Positions 25,585 through 35,313 of a DNA stretch of 64,000 nucleotides are shown here, piece after piece. The stretch is from PALSA-1296 sp038322815. GTDB lineage: Bacteria > Bacteroidota > Ignavibacteria > Palsa-1295. Position 1 is the stretch's first letter. Each line of letters opens with the position of its first letter. Where the stretch lies: assembly GCA_038322815.1 (NCBI GenBank), contig JBBQGG010000001.1, positions 1 through 64,000 of the forward strand, given 5' to 3'. Made by a program: the position numbers and the translations under genes. The notes under the pieces are model-generated. The model was not told the DNA's origin. It searched no databases and was given only the letters and a program-made list of their open reading frames with translations.

Positions 25585-26466
25585 CTACTTCTTTACTACT
25601 TTCGTGATAATGTTCAAACGTTTATCAAAGAGAGTATTTGCACACGAATCAATAAAGTGCCAAAGTGCGAATGGCAGGTAACGCAAAATTGTATACGTTC
25701 TTGCAAAGACTAAGAGTTTATTATTAAATGCTTTCCATTCGAAAGATCTTACAGATACAGGATCATATAAATTGTGCAGTTTGTTTTCATCGAAAGAATG
25801 AAGATGGCTATTGAGCGGAGTTTTTTTATTACAATGAATACAGAGTGCATAACGAATAACTTCTTGGTATGGAGTGGAAATTACTAAGGCTCCTCCGGCA
25901 GAAACAACTCTCAGCAACTCCTTAACAAAAGCGGCAGGATCAACGACATGCTCAATTATTTCAGCAGCCACCACACACTCGAATGATCCGTCTGCAAAAG
26001 GTAATTTATAAGCATCGGCTACAACAGCAGCATGATATCCGGATGGATACGTTTGAAGAGCTTTTGAAGTATTGACGATAGTGGCATCAAGCGAACATAT
26101 AAAAACTTCTTTGCCCATATATTCTTTTGCAAGCCAAGCCGAACCGCAGCCTACATCAAGAATAGATTTCGCTTCTTTAGATATTTGTAAGATAGTATAT
26201 TCTCTAATCCGCCTCTCGCTATGCTCAGTTGCGCCTGTATGTTCTTCAAAATAATCAAATTCTTCAGCGTCTTTTTTATAATGTGCAAGATAATCGAAGT
26301 CTCTTTTTTCAGTCTGTTCACTTTTAATCATCATGATAGGTATTCCATCTACAACGGAATATGAACATGTCGGGCAATGCAATTTATTATTGGATTCGTC
26401 AACTTGCAGCCTTGATTTACAAGCTGGGCAAACTAACCTTTCAAAAAGCATCGGATTAAGAGTCAT
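25585..26466 (-). CDS. Zinc-ribbon SAM-dependent methyltransferase
   Basis: A 293-aa protein. Residues about 10-45 form a Trm112-like zinc ribbon with two CPxC pairs (CPAC, CPTC). A class I methyltransferase domain follows, with SAM-binding motif I ILDVGCGSAW near residue 100, the acidic post-II position and VVAAEIIEHVVDP (motif IV/post-I area). Enzymes of this type often act in envelope polysaccharide or quinone pathways; the substrate is not evident here. It stands 22 nt after the 675-aa fibronectin gene on the same strand. Confidence 0.85.
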   Translation of the reverse strand: MTLNPMLFERLVCPACKSRLQVDESNNKLHCPTCSYSVVDGIPIMMIKSEQTEKRDFDYLAHYKKDAEEFDYFEEHTGATEHSERRIREYTILQISKEAKSILDVGCGSAWLAKEYMGKEVFICSLDATIVNTSKALQTYPSGYHAAVVADAYKLPFADGSFECVVAAEIIEHVVDPAAFVKELLRVVSAGGALVISTPYQEVIRYALCIHCNKKTPLNSHLHSFDENKLHNLYDPVSVRSFEWKAFNNKLLVFARTYTILRYLPFALWHFIDSCANTLFDKRLNIITKVVKK

Positions 26467-26488
26467 GAGAATACTGCAATTATGTTTG

Positions 26489-28516
26489 TTAAAATCTTAT
26501 GCGTATTTCATTTGAAACAGCACTTTCCGATTTTTCAGAATTTTCGGAGGATATTGAATACCAATAGATATTTCCTTTTTTTGCAGTGACATCAAGATAT
26601 GTTGTTGATTCCGACTTAATCGAAGAAATCAATTGAGGTTCGGAATTACTTTCATGGCGGTAGATCTTAAATGCTGAAATTTCTGCACCAACAGATTCAC
26701 CCCAAGAAAGAGAGATTCCTTCGGGAAGGGTTTCTGCATTGAGTCCGACAGGGGCCGCAGGACGTGGTTTTTCCTGTTTCCGAATTCTTGCAGACGCACC
26801 AATGCTATTATCGCTCATGCCTCCGTAACCATCAACAGTACGAACATAGTACTCGTATGTCTTTTCAGGCGCAATTGAAGAATCGATAAAATTATTATTT
26901 ATCGTGGACAGTTCTTTACCACCTATCTGTTTAAATTCTCCTTCACCCTCTTCTCGGCGATAGAGGCGATAGCCGATAACCGATGGATCTGCAATACGTA
27001 TTTCATCCCAAAACAGTTTTATTATATTTCCGGAATTTATTGCAGTAAAATTGATAGGTGTATTGGGTGTAGTAATTCCTTGAGGCTGCACTCGCGCTGT
27101 ATCAGATAGCATACCTTCAACATCGCTCGTACTAAGTGATTGGACACAATATGAATATATCTGCTTTGGCAGAAGCGATCTATCTGAATCAATGTATGAA
27201 CCGATGCTATCAGAAAATGGAATAAGTTCTCCAAGACGGACGAGTCTTGCACCATGAATTCCCTCCCCACGATAGAGATAAAACCCTCTAAGATTGTGGC
27301 CAGTTGAATGCCACAAGAGATGAACCCCGTCTATTTGCGCTGAAGCTGAAAGTGCAAATGGAGCAAGCGGCTTATGGTCAGACTTTGTTATTGCAAAAAC
27401 TTTTGCTGTAGGCGGTGATTCTTCACCTGTTGTAGTCAGCACTGTAAGATAATAATAGTATGTTTTATCAGGAATAATTTCGTTATCAATGTAAGTTAAT
27501 TCTTTTGAAGAGCGCTCGGCAATTCGCTTATACTTCCCCGCAATATCTTCGCTGCGATAAACACGTAACCCAATCACTTGTTTAGTATCTTCAAATTTCC
27601 ACGAAAGCTTTACAGATGTTTTTGCAGGAACAACTTCAGATCGTATATGATCCGGAAGCTTTATCTGGTGAGCATTTACAGTTTGAATAGAAATTGTATC
27701 CGATGACGGTCCCGGGTTACCATAAAAATCTATTGGCTGCAAAAAATAGGCGTAATGAACATTCGCTTTAACTGTCTTATCGACAACGGAATAAAAGAAA
27801 GTATCTTTTACTAAGATAAAATCTGCCGTCAACGAAGACACCACAAAATTTCCAAAACCGGATTTACGATAGACGTTGAGAACCGTCGGTAGTTTATTGT
27901 CACTTTTATGCCATAGAAGATGAATATTATTCGTGTCGGAATGGCTTCGTACTGCTCTGTATATTTCTCCGGGCGCATTATTCGCTTGGAATATGATGCG
28001 TTGCGTTCGTGAATCTTTAGCGGATGGACTTGAACTTAAAACGGTTACCCGGTATTCATAAGTCACTCCCAACATGACATCGCGATCAAGGTACGTTGTC
28101 CCCACGGCAATCCTAACGGCAAGCATTGATCCATGAGTCGGAAGAGAATCTAATTCGTGATATCTCTGTAGTTGCGTCCAAATTTTTTCCAAGGAGATAT
28201 TAGCCAGAGGAGTTGTATATGGGACGTCTTGCAATGCAGAGGCAAATGCTCTTTCCAAATCCCCGCGAGATTCAGGGGAGCTTATTTCTGCAATAACCTT
28301 CCATTCACTTTCGCTACCTTGTTTTCTTTCGATACGATATCCGGTTACCCCCCTACTCGGTGTAGAGGAATTTCCAAGCGCCGTTCCAGTAAATATATAT
28401 ACTCCGAGTGGCCCGGTGACCACTAAATCCGGCTGGGTTTGGGAATAATTTTTTTCGGCAGTCAATAATACTGCGCAACAAAAAAGCAATTCCAAAAAAT
28501 AAAGATTTCTTTTCAT
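26489..28516 (-). CDS. Secreted multi-domain fibronectin type III protein
   Basis: A 675-aa protein with an N-terminal signal peptide (hydrophobic residues about 6-20). It carries at least four fibronectin type III domains, each showing the S-W/L-W ... G-x-x-x-Y-R ... Y-Y pattern: around residues 290-370 (LSWKFEDTKQVIGLRVYRSE), 395-460, 490-575 and 590-675. No T9SS tail is evident. Its ATG overlaps the stop of the 2059-aa gene as TAATG, so the two are translationally coupled and probably work together at the cell surface. Confidence 0.8.
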   Translation of the reverse strand: MKRNLYFLELLFCCAVLLTAEKNYSQTQPDLVVTGPLGVYIFTGTALGNSSTPSRGVTGYRIERKQGSESEWKVIAEISSPESRGDLERAFASALQDVPYTTPLANISLEKIWTQLQRYHELDSLPTHGSMLAVRIAVGTTYLDRDVMLGVTYEYRVTVLSSSPSAKDSRTQRIIFQANNAPGEIYRAVRSHSDTNNIHLLWHKSDNKLPTVLNVYRKSGFGNFVVSSLTADFILVKDTFFYSVVDKTVKANVHYAYFLQPIDFYGNPGPSSDTISIQTVNAHQIKLPDHIRSEVVPAKTSVKLSWKFEDTKQVIGLRVYRSEDIAGKYKRIAERSSKELTYIDNEIIPDKTYYYYLTVLTTTGEESPPTAKVFAITKSDHKPLAPFALSASAQIDGVHLLWHSTGHNLRGFYLYRGEGIHGARLVRLGELIPFSDSIGSYIDSDRSLLPKQIYSYCVQSLSTSDVEGMLSDTARVQPQGITTPNTPINFTAINSGNIIKLFWDEIRIADPSVIGYRLYRREEGEGEFKQIGGKELSTINNNFIDSSIAPEKTYEYYVRTVDGYGGMSDNSIGASARIRKQEKPRPAAPVGLNAETLPEGISLSWGESVGAEISAFKIYRHESNSEPQLISSIKSESTTYLDVTAKKGNIYWYSISSENSEKSESAVSNEIRIRF

Positions 28517-31500
28517 TAATATGTAATTTTGAATCCTTTATTATCTACATGAAAACCGATAAGGCCGAATGACATTTGAGCAGGGCCCCACGAATGCTTA
28601 TCGCAGGTATACCATCCGCAGCTTGAGGAACATACGCCCCATCCAGCATACATTTCACCAGACAAAATGAGATTAGAACTGCCTGTTATTGACCAATTTC
28701 CAGTCGATGTATTAAAAGATCCTGTTCCATACATGTTCAATCCTACGTGCAATGATCCACCGCCGCATGCAATACCGATCGAACCTCCGGCATTTGCGTC
28801 TACTCCGACAAAAGCCGCTGCTCCGATATCAAATTGCGTTCCGACTGCAAAATTCATTCCTAGTGAAAGAGCAGCTCCATAGTAAGCAGAAACGCTGCAA
28901 TGCACAATAGGATCAAGATCAACATCAATCGAAGGCAAGTTTATACCAAGGAAACCGGTGCAATCACCTGCAAAGAAAAATCCTGAAAGAGTATTATATA
29001 TCGTCGGGATTGTGCGCATTTCTTGCGGGACTTCCTGTTTCCATGGTAAATTATTAAACTTTCCGGTTATTGCGTCAATAGAAAGGATATTCGGATATGA
29101 ACCAAGCACCAGTGCTGCTTGAATACCGATGTTAGGGTTATTGATTTGCAGATCGCCGTTGGCTGCAAAATACCATCCGTCTTTATCAATTTGAAGATCG
29201 GCTTGGCCATCCATATGTCCGGCGCCGGGCAGATCGGCGTTAAGATCAATTGATCCATGCATTGCTCCTGTCGCAAAATCAATCGTAATTGCCCCGCCAC
29301 CGAATGGTGTCGGAATATTCTTTACTGCTATCTGTTGGTCACCGTCTGTTTGAACAGCACCGGATATCTTAAAAGTCATTGTACTGGATGCCCCCGTTAA
29401 ACCCATAAGTGAACCGCTGAAACGAAGAGTTGACCACTTATGTGATGAATAATCGAATTCCATTCCGCCTATAATATTTCCAACGTAGCGTGCACCATCC
29501 TTGGAGATAGAAAATATTGTTGGAGTACCTTTCAAACTTTGTGATTGTATTGTAATTGCCGTTGAATCGGGAGTCCTCGAAAGTAATACCGGAAAAGAAT
29601 AACTGCTCTTAGGGTTTTGGTCGATCAACGTTCCATTTGCAAAAAAACCATTTTCATTGAGTTGCTCAGCAGAAGCAGGAAAGGTCATGAATGTTCCGCT
29701 TGCATAGTAATAACTTTTTCCGTTTTGATAATAATCCTGTATATCAAACAACAATTTTTTTGGATCAAATACGAGTGAGCCATTCGAAGAGAAAACGGAT
29801 AACACTCTATTTGAAGCTTGCAGTCCGTATCCAAGATCAAGAAAGGCGTCACCTTTTATATCTATCACTCCTCCAGAAACCACAGACAAGGACTGAGGTA
29901 AAAAGGACATATATTTATAAAGATGAATGTAAACATTTTGCTGCAAATTGAATGAGTTGGAGCCAAGGCTCGTAAGCTTAAAAGAACTTACAAAGATCGA
30001 ATCATCAGGGGTCATTCCGTTTATCCCTGCAAAACTTGCTGCATGCGTATTTACACTTTGTTTTGTTGAATAAAGCTGCCAGGCAGGCGGTTGCGCTCCG
30101 ATATCATGTCCGAATTGAACCGGACTATTAAGAGCAAGAGGTATAACGCTTGCAATAGAAAGCGAAGATAATTTAAATGCAGCTTGCTCAGGTTTCCATC
30201 CTTGCGGCGTAATTGGCAATCCCGTAAACGGTACATCGACAGAGCCTGTTTTAAGCACTCCGTCCATAGAAAAATTATCCCCTGAGAAAAGTATATTCTG
30301 CCCTTGAAGCTTCCAATTATCAAGTGCTATTTCAGGTAGAGTAATATTCGGAGGCAAGTTAATAGCAACATCTTTTCCCCTGAGACGAACGATGCCGATA
30401 TTTAGTGGAATCGTTTTTTTACTATTTGATATGTCAGGTAAATTCAACGTCGTAGCAATTGTAATAGAATCACCTTGCAAAACAGAATTCGTTGCATCGA
30501 AAGCTGCATTGAATGAATTCAGTGTAAAATTCCCACTGCTTCCCTTCATATCAACCACTTTTAGTCCATTTGGATTTAGCGTAAATGCATCATTCCCATC
30601 TGCTGGAAGAACAGATAGATTCATATTATTAGGCGGCAATTGATTAGGAACTGCAAGATAAAAGCCATTTTCTTTTCCGTTGATAAATGAAATTTTAGGA
30701 GAAAATTGATTTGCCGGAATATATATCTTCCCTGATAATGTCCCTTTTTCATCCGGAGTTGAGGAAATTACGATATTACCGTTTAAGCCTTTAAGCTGAG
30801 CATTGTATTTCCCATTCGCAGAATAGGTATACCAAAGAGGAATAGAACTCTCATCCGTCACTATGGGTAATTTTACAGGTTTGGGATAAGGCACACCGCT
30901 AGCCCCCTTATGTATGCCTGGAGTTATACTGATATTTGTAAAATTGATTTCACTTTGGTCAGTTTTAAAGTGCTGTGATGATGGTATCTCACTAAAACTT
31001 CCGGTAATGAAAACGCCATTCGGAAGAGAATCCAGCTTCTCTACATTCATCGGAAATCCCAGCATCTGAGTGATGTCCATGTCTTCATAGACTTGTAAAA
31101 AGAAGTCAACATTGGTTAATCCTTCTTTCGGAACGGTCAGAGTTTTTTCTTCTCCGATCGTACCTGACTTTGACTTAGATGCGAAAAATGTATGCTTGCC
31201 GATCGGAACATTTCCAAGTTTATATACTCCGGGTAAATGATCTAATGAAAATCCTGAATACGCTAATATTTCATCCTGTGTATATTTTGGAGTACTAGAG
31301 TTCGAGCCGCCAGGTTGATTTGGTAAAAACTGAGGAGTAGTTTCATCACCTTGTGAGGTCGCTTGCTTGATATGAATCTTAGCCGAATTGATTACATCTT
31401 TCTTGCCTGACTTTTTCGAGTATAAATAGACAGTTCCTTTAATAAATCCAGCTTTTCTGGTCTTAAGCTTATAAAGGATAAAATCTTTTGAAAGGGGATT

Positions 31501-34500
31501 TTTAATTGAATAAGCACGGTGCTCATAGTCAGCATCTGTATTTGTATATGTTGTAAATGTAAAATACTGATCGCTTGATTCAAAAGGAGTCCAATATGTA
31601 GTATCGGCGCCCCAATTGACAGCTGGGGTAACAGACCCCGGAAATTGTGGATTTGCCATTTCGGTAGCAACAATTTTGGAATTAATGATCTCATTTGTTT
31701 CCTGATCTATCGTGAGAATCTTAATTCGATGCAATTTCTTAAGCATATAAACATTGCCAAGATCTTCTTCGCTTGCATGGGGATGATATGTTCTTATCGT
31801 ATCGTTAAAATAGGAAGCATCAACAGGATCGATGAAAACATGACTCGGTTCTTCTAAATTGGTCGGTAAGGAAAAATCACCGTATGTTAAGACTGATGAG
31901 CCGTTCTCGACAGTTACATAAGCCCCCTGACCCCATAAGATACTTTCACCCCATTTAGCAAACACTTTTCCTTTAATAATTGCTTTCGGCATCAGAAAAA
32001 ATTCAGTATATTGTTGTTCCCCCTCTTGTAATCCGTGAAGATTAATTTTTTCGCTGAGAGAATATCCAAGTTTCGATGCTTGAATACTGGGGTTACTTTG
32101 ATTTGCGTATTTGCCGTCAAGATAATAATAGCCGTTATTATCTGTGGTTGTTGCTGTGGTATGAGTTTTGAACTCACCGTCTTGATAAAATCCTGTAACC
32201 AAAGCATTTGCAATTCCCGCATTATGATTGTCATCACGAAGCACCCTACCGGTAATTTGCGCCGGAAGCGGAATCACTTTGATCACCTTATCAATAAATG
32301 GGATCTGGTATTCACTATTAAATTCAGTAAAATCATCCTTATCACTAAAGTCATCCCAAGAAAAGCCAAGGTAATTCTTTCCTGTTGTCGGATCAGATAC
32401 TGTTTCAAAATGATAGGCTTCGAAATCATTATAGCATCGTGCAAGTCTCGTAAATGTCACGCTGGCATCATCCCCGCCCGTTAAACCCACTGCAACAACA
32501 TCCTCTCCGGAACGCTGTATAGCCGGGTCAGGATGTGGAGAGCCTTCATCATCGGGGACGGCTATAGGCCTGTTTGGTCGGCGTACATAGACGTACATAC
32601 CCGGCAACGGTGAGGAATCCTTTATTTTTTGAGTATGAATCTTTAATGTGTAAGTCCTTAAATTTGCATAAACAACACCAATATCCCTTATTTCGCCTGG
32701 TTGAAGTAATAACTCCTCATCCGGACTTGAAAAATGTTTATCATCAACTATCACCTTATACATTCTCGTTAACCCGGAAACATCTGAGAGTTTTGGAATG
32801 TCGGTGAAGGTGAATGAAAAATCCCCTTTTGAATCTGTTTTTGCGAACGCTACAACTTTTCCATTATCCGGATATGTGCCAGGATCCATATTAGGAGACA
32901 CCATAATAAGTGGCGTCTTATATCGGATCTGCAATTTTAGGGCAGTATTTGTTAAGGGAGTATTGTTGACTTTGCTTTGATCAAAACCTTGATGCAGATT
33001 TCCTTTAACGCCCGACTTGATGGACTGTGGTGCAAAATCAAGATGATATTGACTCCAGGTATAATCCGAATTCATTGTCGGAGACAGCGAAAGATAGAGT
33101 ACTACTGTATTCAATTTCTGGTTATCCGGATAAACTGCTCCGGCATATTCATACCCTGAAAATTGGGAAGGAGGAGTTATCGTTATGACATATTGCTCGG
33201 TGCCATAACATTGAATTAATTTCCCGAAATTTACATTGCCTGAACCATCGGTTGTTCCTTCTGCAATAACCGGTATTCCCAGAAAAGATTTCGGAGTTGA
33301 AGGTTTTGGTGAACCTTCATCATTAGGAATATGATCATCTTTCTTTAAGCGGTAAAGATCAACAACTGCCCCACTTATCCCATATGGTACTTTAATATCA
33401 TTAACTGACATTGTAAGTCCGAACGACTTTATAAAGCAGTGCATCTCTCCGGCATCGGAAACTGAAGTAGTCGACATCTTTACTTCAACATCGGGACTTG
33501 TATAATGGATATCATCAACTATAAGAAATGCTTTCCTGTATATCAGAGCGGCAGTGTTAATAATTGTATTGCTATTCTGAACCGCAAATTCGCTTCTATT
33601 TTCAGCATCTTTATAATCTATACTAAATGTAAAATTACCGGCTGCATCGGTTTTTGAAGATGCATAGGTTGAATCATTCCCAAAAAACTTTTTCTTCCCG
33701 CCAACTATTTTATACTGACGCATTGAAAGATGTATTGGCATATTTGCAAGCGGAAAATACTTTGTACTTTGTTCAGGATCAGCATATCCGTATTTCAAAA
33801 CTCCTTTAATGATAGTATGAACATTTAAAACGGGGGTTTGAGGTTTGGGATTTTTATCGACAATTAAGTCTCCTTTTACGGAAAAGAGAAATATTTCGCT
33901 ATAGCCTTCATTCCGCGCGAAAGATTTGCCCATTGCATCTACTGCGCGGACGCGCCATCCATAGGAAGCAGAGGTTCGAAATTTATTGGCTAAATCCGGA
34001 GGCAGAAGAAAAGTCGGAGACTTTATTGTACGGTCTTCAGCAATTGGAATATTTGATTGTAGTGCTTGTGTGGGAGATTGTCCTTTTAATACTTCAACAA
34101 TTTTTAATTCATAATTCACTCCTCCTGTAGGCGAAACCACAGGCGTCCAATTAAAGATCGAAGGAACGCGTTCTAATTCAGAATTATTTTGTGGGTTAAT
34201 GAGCTGTGGGGGATTAGCAAAAGCTATCGAAAAATTCGAGCATATATTCTGTGATAAAATGATAGGCTGTCGTGATATGTTTTCAAATGTCAGACAGATT
34301 TGATACTCCCCTTCAGGCATCATACCTGTTCGTATCATCGCAACTTTATGCGCTTCATTATATTGCAAGCCAGTTGAACCAATAAAATTATTATTTGTAA
34401 GAATGGTTGGCGACGGGAATGCATTTATATTCTGAGGTGAAGATCTTCCCCGAAGCATCACCGTATTATTAGAAAGATTGCGGACTTCAAAAATAATAAT

Positions 34501-34695
34501 TATCTGAGTAGGGGCAGGAGTAGGATTTAAAATTGTCAATGTACCGATTGATGCATTTGACCGCCATTCTTCGAGATATGGAGTCGGGCGGGAGCCAAAG
34601 TACAAAGTCGCAGTCCATGGTGCTTGTGCAAAGATTTGAGTGCTCAGGCAGATGCTACAAAAAATAATAAACAGGCGGATGTACTTCTGTGCCAT
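28516..34695 (-). CDS. Giant exported protein with repeated carboxypeptidase-regulatory/Ig-like modules
   Basis: A 2059-aa protein with a clear signal peptide (hydrophobic 6-22, cleavage near IFAQA). After an N-terminal beta domain and a fibronectin-like stretch at about 185-275 come several modules with the D-A-x-G-x-F-x-F turn (KTDAAGNFTFSID, KTDSKGDFSFTFT, TTDNNGYYYLDG), typical of carboxypeptidase-regulatory-like and CNA-B-like folds. The middle third is rich in beta strands without a name I know. The last 200 residues are glycine-rich with cysteines (GWGVCSSSCGWYTCDKHSW). No T9SS sorting tail is visible. A putative promoter lies 23 nt upstream and the 675-aa protein is overlapped at the 3' end. 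Function unknown; adhesion or envelope scaffold is a guess. Confidence 0.75.
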   Translation of the reverse strand: MAQKYIRLFIIFCSICLSTQIFAQAPWTATLYFGSRPTPYLEEWRSNASIGTLTILNPTPAPTQIIIIFEVRNLSNNTVMLRGRSSPQNINAFPSPTILTNNNFIGSTGLQYNEAHKVAMIRTGMMPEGEYQICLTFENISRQPIILSQNICSNFSIAFANPPQLINPQNNSELERVPSIFNWTPVVSPTGGVNYELKIVEVLKGQSPTQALQSNIPIAEDRTIKSPTFLLPPDLANKFRTSASYGWRVRAVDAMGKSFARNEGYSEIFLFSVKGDLIVDKNPKPQTPVLNVHTIIKGVLKYGYADPEQSTKYFPLANMPIHLSMRQYKIVGGKKKFFGNDSTYASSKTDAAGNFTFSIDYKDAENRSEFAVQNSNTIINTAALIYRKAFLIVDDIHYTSPDVEVKMSTTSVSDAGEMHCFIKSFGLTMSVNDIKVPYGISGAVVDLYRLKKDDHIPNDEGSPKPSTPKSFLGIPVIAEGTTDGSGNVNFGKLIQCYGTEQYVITITPPSQFSGYEYAGAVYPDNQKLNTVVLYLSLSPTMNSDYTWSQYHLDFAPQSIKSGVKGNLHQGFDQSKVNNTPLTNTALKLQIRYKTPLIMVSPNMDPGTYPDNGKVVAFAKTDSKGDFSFTFTDIPKLSDVSGLTRMYKVIVDDKHFSSPDEELLLQPGEIRDIGVVYANLRTYTLKIHTQKIKDSSPLPGMYVYVRRPNRPIAVPDDEGSPHPDPAIQRSGEDVVAVGLTGGDDASVTFTRLARCYNDFEAYHFETVSDPTTGKNYLGFSWDDFSDKDDFTEFNSEYQIPFIDKVIKVIPLPAQITGRVLRDDNHNAGIANALVTGFYQDGEFKTHTTATTTDNNGYYYLDGKYANQSNPSIQASKLGYSLSEKINLHGLQEGEQQYTEFFLMPKAIIKGKVFAKWGESILWGQGAYVTVENGSSVLTYGDFSLPTNLEEPSHVFIDPVDASYFNDTIRTYHPHASEEDLGNVYMLKKLHRIKILTIDQETNEIINSKIVATEMANPQFPGSVTPAVNWGADTTYWTPFESSDQYFTFTTYTNTDADYEHRAYSIKNPLSKDFILYKLKTRKAGFIKGTVYLYSKKSGKKDVINSAKIHIKQATSQGDETTPQFLPNQPGGSNSSTPKYTQDEILAYSGFSLDHLPGVYKLGNVPIGKHTFFASKSKSGTIGEEKTLTVPKEGLTNVDFFLQVYEDMDITQMLGFPMNVEKLDSLPNGVFITGSFSEIPSSQHFKTDQSEINFTNISITPGIHKGASGVPYPKPVKLPIVTDESSIPLWYTYSANGKYNAQLKGLNGNIVISSTPDEKGTLSGKIYIPANQFSPKISFINGKENGFYLAVPNQLPPNNMNLSVLPADGNDAFTLNPNGLKVVDMKGSSGNFTLNSFNAAFDATNSVLQGDSITIATTLNLPDISNSKKTIPLNIGIVRLRGKDVAINLPPNITLPEIALDNWKLQGQNILFSGDNFSMDGVLKTGSVDVPFTGLPITPQGWKPEQAAFKLSSLSIASVIPLALNSPVQFGHDIGAQPPAWQLYSTKQSVNTHAASFAGINGMTPDDSIFVSSFKLTSLGSNSFNLQQNVYIHLYKYMSFLPQSLSVVSGGVIDIKGDAFLDLGYGLQASNRVLSVFSSNGSLVFDPKKLLFDIQDYYQNGKSYYYASGTFMTFPASAEQLNENGFFANGTLIDQNPKSSYSFPVLLSRTPDSTAITIQSQSLKGTPTIFSISKDGARYVGNIIGGMEFDYSSHKWSTLRFSGSLMGLTGASSTMTFKISGAVQTDGDQQIAVKNIPTPFGGGAITIDFATGAMHGSIDLNADLPGAGHMDGQADLQIDKDGWYFAANGDLQINNPNIGIQAALVLGSYPNILSIDAITGKFNNLPWKQEVPQEMRTIPTIYNTLSGFFFAGDCTGFLGINLPSIDVDLDPIVHCSVSAYYGAALSLGMNFAVGTQFDIGAAAFVGVDANAGGSIGIACGGGSLHVGLNMYGTGSFNTSTGNWSITGSSNLILSGEMYAGWGVCSSSCGWYTCDKHSWGPAQMSFGLIGFHVDNKGFKITY

Positions 34696-34717
34696 AGTAA
34701 AATGATGTTACGGAGCA

Positions 34718-34725
34718 CAAAGATA
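34718..34725 (-). promoter_or_regulatory. -7 promoter element in front of the 2059-aa gene
   Basis: The minus strand reads TATCTTTG at 34725-34718, an exact TAnnTTTG, 23 nt before the ATG at 34695 and after the stop of the cobalamin adenosyltransferase gene. No good TTTG -33 element is seen at the expected distance. Confidence 0.4.
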
Positions 34726-34743
34726 CGGAATAAACACGACTAT

Positions 34744-35313
34744 CTATTTTTTTGGGTCTATTCTATTTTTTCCATCCCATTCAACATCCATCACTCCTGC
34801 AAAATGGTTTGCTTTCCGAGCCAACACAAAAAACAGATCTGAGAGCCTGTTTAGAAAATGAATGTCAAAAAGGCCTATATTTTCCAACAAAGAAAGACTT
34901 ACGACAATCCTTTCAGCACGACGACAAACTGTACGTGCAAGGTGAAAATAGCCTGCAAGAATAGAGCCACCTGGTAAAATAAATTTTTCAAGCGGCAACA
35001 GTCCGATTTCAGATTCATCAATTGCTGTTTCTAATTTCTTTACGTCGCTTTCTTCAATCCTGGGAATTTGATAAGTTATTTTAGATTCCAATGGTGTTGC
35101 AAGATCAGAACCTAACACAAAAAGGCTTTTCTGAATCTCTTGCAAAAGTGGCGCGAAATATTCTGCTCCGGACTGTGTACTCAAAATTCCGATCACGCTA
35201 TTGAGTTCATCAACCGTTCCGTATGCTTCGATACGCAAGCTGTTTTTTTGTACTCTCCCTGCTCCGAAAAGTCCGGTAGTCCCGTCATCTCCTGTTTTTG
35301 TGTAAATTTTCAT
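34744..35313 (-). CDS. Cob(I)alamin adenosyltransferase, PduO type
   Basis: A 189-aa enzyme that transfers the adenosyl group of ATP to cob(I)alamin to make adenosylcobalamin. It has the family's N-terminal ATP loop KIYTKTGDDGTTGLFG, then EAYGTVDELNSVIG, and the later helices with RRAERIVV and FLNRLSDLFFVLAR. Length is normal for the PduO/MMAB group. The ATG overlaps the stop of the NRAMP fusion gene as ATGA, so cobalamin activation and metal uptake are co-translated here. No other cobalamin gene is near. Confidence 0.93.
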   Translation of the reverse strand: MKIYTKTGDDGTTGLFGAGRVQKNSLRIEAYGTVDELNSVIGILSTQSGAEYFAPLLQEIQKSLFVLGSDLATPLESKITYQIPRIEESDVKKLETAIDESEIGLLPLEKFILPGGSILAGYFHLARTVCRRAERIVVSLSLLENIGLFDIHFLNRLSDLFFVLARKANHFAGVMDVEWDGKNRIDPKK

